From NCBI RefSeq assembly GCF_040361335.1, contig NZ_APNM01000002.1, positions 124,001 to 188,000 of the forward strand: a DNA stretch of 64,000 nucleotides, read 5' to 3'. Shown here piece by piece: positions 60,680 through 64,000 of this stretch. The DNA comes from APNM01 sp040361335 (lineage in GTDB: Bacteria; Pseudomonadota; Gammaproteobacteria; Nevskiales; Salinisphaeraceae). Positions within the stretch are counted from its first letter, which is position 1, and the number at the start of each line of letters is the position of its first letter. The position numbers were made by a program, and so were the translations under genes. Below the pieces are notes generated by a model. The model did not search any database. It was not told the origin of the DNA and saw only the letters and a list, made by a program, of their open reading frames with translations.

Positions 60680-61288
60680 ATGGAACTCGCGGTAGCCAAA
60701 GAATCCAGCGGTGTGAAGGTGTCGGACGCCACCTTCGGCGCCGATTTCAAGCCGGCGCTGGTGCATCAGGTGGTCACGGCCTATCTGGCCGCCGGCCGGG
60801 CGGGCACCAAGGCCCAGAAGACGCGCGCCCAGGTGCGCGGCGGCGGCAAGAAGCCGTGGCGCCAGAAGGGCACGGGCCGGGCGCGTGCCGGCACCATCCG
60901 CAGCCCGCTGTGGACCGGTGGCGGCAAGATCTTCGCGGCGTCGCCGCGTGATTACGGCCAGAAGGTCAATCGCAAGATGTACCGTGGCGCGCTGCGCTCG
61001 ATCCTGAGCGAGCTTCTGCGCCAGGAGCGTCTGGTGGTGGTCAAGGATCTGGCGGTGCCGGAGCGCAAGACCAAGGCGCTGCTCAAGCAGCTCGACGACC
61101 TGGGTGTCGGGCACAAGGGCCTGATCGTGGTCGCCGAGCGCAACATCGACCTCGAGTACGCCGCGAACAACGTGCCGTACCTGGAGGTCGCCGATGTCGC
61201 GGGGCTGGATCCGGTCTCGCTGGTCGGGGCCGAGAAGGTCGTCGTGACCGTGGATGCGCTGCAGAAGATCGAGGAGTGGCTGTCGTGA
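60680..61288 (+). CDS. rplD: 50S ribosomal protein L4
   Basis: 202 residues. The exit-tunnel loop is seen at RAGTKAQKTRAQVRGGGKKP, WRQKGTGRARAGTIRSPLWT and GGGKIFA. In E. coli L4 also represses the S10 operon by acting on its leader. The stop overlaps the rplW start (GTGA). Confidence 0.97.
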   Translation: MELAVAKESSGVKVSDATFGADFKPALVHQVVTAYLAAGRAGTKAQKTRAQVRGGGKKPWRQKGTGRARAGTIRSPLWTGGGKIFAASPRDYGQKVNRKMYRGALRSILSELLRQERLVVVKDLAVPERKTKALLKQLDDLGVGHKGLIVVAERNIDLEYAANNVPYLEVADVAGLDPVSLVGAEKVVVTVDALQKIEEWLS

Positions 61289-61587
61289 ATCAGGAAAGGC
61301 TGCTGCAGGTGCTGCGCGCGCCGCACGTCTCGGAGAAGTCGACCATCGTCGCCGACAGCGACAACCAGGTCGTGTTCGAGGTCGCGCCGGACGCCGCGAA
61401 GCACGAGATCAAGGCTGCCGTCGAGCAGTTGTTCAAGGTCAAGGTGACGGGCGTCACCACGCTCAACGTCAAGGGCAAGATCAAGCGTTTTCGCGGCCGC
61501 CCGGGCAAGCGTTCCGGCTGGAAGAAGGCCTACGTCTCGCTTGCCGAGGGCGAGGAGCTGGATTTCCTCGGCGGCGCCGCGGAATAA
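61285..61587 (+). CDS. rplW: 50S ribosomal protein L23
   Basis: 100 residues from the GTG at 61285, preceded by GAGGAG; another GTG at 61276 would add three residues. Motifs: LLQVLRAPHVSEKSTIVAD, VEQLFKVKVTGVTTLNVKGK, FRGRPGKRSGWKKAYVSL. L23 sits at the tunnel exit and docks trigger factor and SRP. Confidence 0.95.
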   Translation: MNQERLLQVLRAPHVSEKSTIVADSDNQVVFEVAPDAAKHEIKAAVEQLFKVKVTGVTTLNVKGKIKRFRGRPGKRSGWKKAYVSLAEGEELDFLGGAAE

Positions 61588-61602
61588 CGGGAGCGAACAG
61601 AC

Positions 61603-62439
61603 ATGGCACTCAAGAAAGCCAGACCGACATCGCCGGGTCGCCGTTTCGTGGTCGGCGTGGAAAACGCCGACCTGCACAAGGGCAAGCCGTATCCGGGGCT
61701 GGTCGCCAAGAAGAGCAAGACCGGCGGCCGCAACAATACGGGCCGGATCAGCACGCGTCATCGCGGCGGCGGCCACAAGCAGCGCTACCGTCTGGTCGAC
61801 TTCAAGCGCGACAAGGAGGGCGTGCCCGCCAAGGTCGAGCGCCTGGAGTACGACCCGAACCGCAGCGCGAATATCGCCCTGCTGCTGTATGCCGACGGTG
61901 AGCGTCGCTACATCATCGCGCCCAAGGGCCTGAAGGCGGGCGATCCCGTGCAGACCGGCAACGAATCGCCGATTCGCGCGGGTAATGCGCTCAGCCTGCG
62001 CAGCATCCCGGTCGGCACCACGGTGCACTGCGTCGAGATGCGGCCGGGCAAGGGCGCGCAGCTCGCGCGCAGCGCGGGTGCCGCCGCCCAGCTCGTGGCG
62101 CGCGAGGGCGATTACGCCACGCTGCGCCTGCGCAGCGGCGAGATGCGCCGGGTGTATGCCGGCTGCAAGGCCACGGTGGGCGAGGTCGGCAACGACGAGC
62201 ACAACCTGCGTTCGCTGGGCAAGGCCGGCGCCAAGCGCTGGCGCGGCCGTCGGCCGACGGTGCGCGGCGTGGCCATGAACCCGGTGGATCACCCGCATGG
62301 CGGCGGCGAGGGCCGCACCAGCGGCGGCCGGCACCCGTCGAGCCCGTGGGGCTGGAAGACGAAGGGTTACAAGACCCGCGCCAACAAGCGCACGGACGAC
62401 ATGATCGTGCGGCGGCGCGGCAAGCGTAAGAAGCGTTAA
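61603..62439 (+). CDS. rplB: 50S ribosomal protein L2
   Basis: 278 residues. Conserved GRNNTGRISTRHRGGGHKQR, YRLVDFKRDKEGVPAKVERL, the essential His region VAMNPVDHPHGGGEGRTSGG, and the C-terminal SPWGWKTKGYKTR. L2 supports subunit joining and the peptidyl-transferase centre. Confidence 0.97.
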   Translation: MALKKARPTSPGRRFVVGVENADLHKGKPYPGLVAKKSKTGGRNNTGRISTRHRGGGHKQRYRLVDFKRDKEGVPAKVERLEYDPNRSANIALLLYADGERRYIIAPKGLKAGDPVQTGNESPIRAGNALSLRSIPVGTTVHCVEMRPGKGAQLARSAGAAAQLVAREGDYATLRLRSGEMRRVYAGCKATVGEVGNDEHNLRSLGKAGAKRWRGRRPTVRGVAMNPVDHPHGGGEGRTSGGRHPSSPWGWKTKGYKTRANKRTDDMIVRRRGKRKKR

Positions 62440-62462
62440 ACGAGTCAGCAGCGGAGCAGTCA

Positions 62463-62732
62463 ATGCCGCGTTCGATCAAGAAAGGGCCGTTTGTCGATCT
62501 GCACCTTGCACGCAAGGTGGCGGCGACCGAGGGTGCCCAGACCAAGCGTCCGATCAAGACCTGGTCGCGCCGGTCGATGATCACGCCCGACATGGTGGGC
62601 CTGACCATCGCCGTGCACAACGGCCGTCAGCACGTGCCCGTCTTCGTGTCCGAGAACATGGTCGGCCACAAGCTGGGTGAGTTCGCACCCACCCGGACCT
62701 TCAAGGGCCACGTCGGGGATCGCAAGGGCTAG
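62463..62732 (+). CDS. rpsS: 30S ribosomal protein S19
   Basis: 89 residues; PRSIKKGPFVDLHLARKV, TWSRRSMITPDMVGLTIAVH, FVSENMVGHKLGEFAPTRTF. Part of the 30S head near S13. The rplV start follows by 4 nt. Confidence 0.97.
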   Translation: MPRSIKKGPFVDLHLARKVAATEGAQTKRPIKTWSRRSMITPDMVGLTIAVHNGRQHVPVFVSENMVGHKLGEFAPTRTFKGHVGDRKG

Positions 62733-62736
62733 CACC

Positions 62737-63075
62737 ATGAGTACCGAGACAGTCGCAAAACTGCGTTTCGCGCGTATCTCGCCGCAGAAGGCGCGCCTGG
62801 TCGCCGACCAGGTTCGCGGTCTGCCGGTCGAGCGTGCCCTGGAGCTGCTGCAGTTCTCGCCCCGCAAGGGTGCCCGCATCCTGCACAAGGTGCTGGAGTC
62901 GGCGATCGCCAACGCGGAGCACAACGACGGCGCGGACGTGGATGAACTGAAGGTGAGCGAGATCATGGTCGACGAGGGGCCGACCCTCAAGCGGATCAAG
63001 CCGCGGGCGCGCGGGCGCGCCGACCGCATTTTCAAGCGCACCAGCCACGTCACGATTCGCGTGGCGGACAAGTAA
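62737..63075 (+). CDS. rplV: 50S ribosomal protein L22
   Basis: 112 residues from the ATG at 62737. LRFARISPQKARLVADQVRG, LLQFSPRKGARILHKVLESA, and the tunnel-lining beta-hairpin GPTLKRIKPRARGRADRIFK with the macrolide-relevant region intact. Confidence 0.97.
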   Translation: MSTETVAKLRFARISPQKARLVADQVRGLPVERALELLQFSPRKGARILHKVLESAIANAEHNDGADVDELKVSEIMVDEGPTLKRIKPRARGRADRIFKRTSHVTIRVADK

Positions 63076-63085
63076 CGAGGCAGCT

Positions 63086-63775
63086 ATGGGTCATAAAGTC
63101 CATCCAACCGGCTTCCGGCTCGGCGTCACCACCGAGTGGAGCTCGCGCTGGTACGCGGAGAACCGCGGTTACCGCGATACGCTGAACACGGACCTCGAGG
63201 TGCGCGATTTCATTCGCGAGAAGCTCTCGCACGCCTCGGTCAGCCGCATCCAGATTGATCGTCCGGCGCGTTCGGCGCGGATCACGATCCATACGGCGCG
63301 GCCGGGCATCGTGATCGGCAAGAAGGGCGAGGACATCGACAAGCTGCGCACCGAGGTGTCGCGCAAGATGGGCGTGCCCGTCCATCTGTCGGTCGAGGAA
63401 ATCCGCAAGCCCGAGCTGGACGCACGATTGGTCGCCGAGAACATCGCGCAGCAGCTCGAGCGCCGGATCATGTTCCGGCGCGCGATGAAGCGCGCGGTCG
63501 GCAACGCCATGCGCCTGGGTGCCGGCGGTATCCGCGTGAACGTGGCGGGCCGTTTGAACGGCGCCGAGATCGCGCGCTCCGAGTGGTATCGCGACGGCCG
63601 CGTGCCGCTGCACACCCTGCGCGCCGACATCGACTATGGCGTCGCCGAGGCCAAGACCACCTACGGCGTCATCGGCGTCAAGGTCTGGATCTTCAAGGGC
63701 GAGGTTTTCGAGGCGGACAAGAAGGCGGCCGTGGCGGAGAAAGCCGAGGCGGCCGAAGCCCCGGCACAAGGTTGA
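63086..63775 (+). CDS. rpsC: 30S ribosomal protein S3
   Basis: 229 residues. MGHKVHPTGFRLGVTTEWSS, the KH domain with RPGIVIGKKGEDIDKLR, and the C-terminal domain GRLNGAEIARSEWYRDGRVP. The tail is Ala/Glu/Lys-rich. S3 lines the mRNA entry tunnel and has helicase activity with S4. Confidence 0.97.
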   Translation: MGHKVHPTGFRLGVTTEWSSRWYAENRGYRDTLNTDLEVRDFIREKLSHASVSRIQIDRPARSARITIHTARPGIVIGKKGEDIDKLRTEVSRKMGVPVHLSVEEIRKPELDARLVAENIAQQLERRIMFRRAMKRAVGNAMRLGAGGIRVNVAGRLNGAEIARSEWYRDGRVPLHTLRADIDYGVAEAKTTYGVIGVKVWIFKGEVFEADKKAAVAEKAEAAEAPAQG

Positions 63776-63781
63776 TACGAC

Positions 63782-64000
63782 ATGTTGCAACCCAAGCGCA
63801 CCAAGTTTCGCAAGCAGCAGAAGGGCCGCAACCGCGGTATGGCGCAGCGCGCCAACCAGGTCAGCTTCGGCGAGTACGGCCTCAAGGCCGTCGACCGCGG
63901 CCGCGTGACCGCGCGCCAGATCGAGGCCGCGCGGCGTGCGATGACGCGCCACATCAAGCGCGGCGGCAAGATCTGGATCCGCGTGTTCCCGGATGTGCCG
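63782..64000 (+). CDS. rplP: 50S ribosomal protein L16, 3' end beyond window
   Basis: First 73 codons of rplP: MLQPKRTKFRKQQKGRNRGM, then VSFGEYGLKAVDRGRVTARQ, IEAARRAMTRHIKRGGKIWI and RVFPDVP at the window edge. L16 helps position A-site tRNA. The S10-operon order rpsJ-rplC-rplD-rplW-rplB-rpsS-rplV-rpsC-rplP is unbroken. Confidence 0.97.
   Translation, partial: MLQPKRTKFRKQQKGRNRGMAQRANQVSFGEYGLKAVDRGRVTARQIEAARRAMTRHIKRGGKIWIRVFPDVP

Overview
The window is chromosomal DNA from a high-G+C gammaproteobacterium. The diagnostic block is the gene order birA, coaX, tRNA-Thr(UGU), then tRNA-Tyr, tRNA-Gly, tRNA-Thr(GGU), tuf, tRNA-Trp, secE, nusG, rplKAJL, rpoBC, rpsL, rpsG, fusA, tuf and the S10 operon. 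This is essentially the E. coli thrU-to-S10 layout brought together, with coaX (type III pantothenate kinase) in place of coaA. The sequence alone does not settle the order or genus; a Chromatiales/Ectothiorhodospiraceae-like lineage is only a guess.

Layout. 1-5.5 kb: an ECF sigma factor with a membrane protein behind it, then a minus-strand TetR / AidB-like acyl-CoA dehydrogenase / two crotonases operon with two palindromic operators upstream of tetR. 5.5-16 kb: housekeeping and surface genes (CSLREA-type secreted protein, class II aldolase, PstS with a Pho box, MurB, an aminotransferase, a HAD phosphatase, a TadG-like protein). 16.2-22.3 kb: an M61 peptidase, long-chain acyl-CoA synthetase, plsY, birA and coaX run, ending at tRNA-Thr(UGU).

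22.3-37.9 kb: an accessory island. A decayed copy of the tRNA-Thr 3' half lies at 37861-37911, so the island appears to sit in the thrU-equivalent gene and to have split the ancestral thrU-tyrU-glyT-thrT-tufB unit. It carries hipBA, a Ser/Thr kinase plus PP2C phosphatase pair, a truncated MmeI-like methyltransferase, a ParB-like protein plus D12 adenine methyltransferase pair, and a type I restriction-modification operon. That operon has two toxin-antitoxin modules lodged between its subunit genes. No integrase is visible. A CHASE3-HAMP-GAF-GGDEF diguanylate cyclase follows the island.

40.1-64 kb: the translation/transcription block. The two tuf genes are almost identical; I read three clustered silent differences plus different stop codons.

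The most unusual feature runs through the whole non-island sequence. Many intergenic gaps hold an inverted repeat whose arms are imperfect tandem repeats, in most cases of 7 nt. The heptamer differs from element to element (GTGATTC, CGGAAGA, CAGGTTA, CCAGTTT), but period, size and arm-loop-arm architecture are shared. A related element with an 8-9 nt period (CACAGAG core) occurs three times, and a multi-hairpin element occurs twice, upstream of tuf and rpoC. Several overlap the stop codon of the preceding gene and lie inside operons, where they could act in mRNA processing or stoichiometry.
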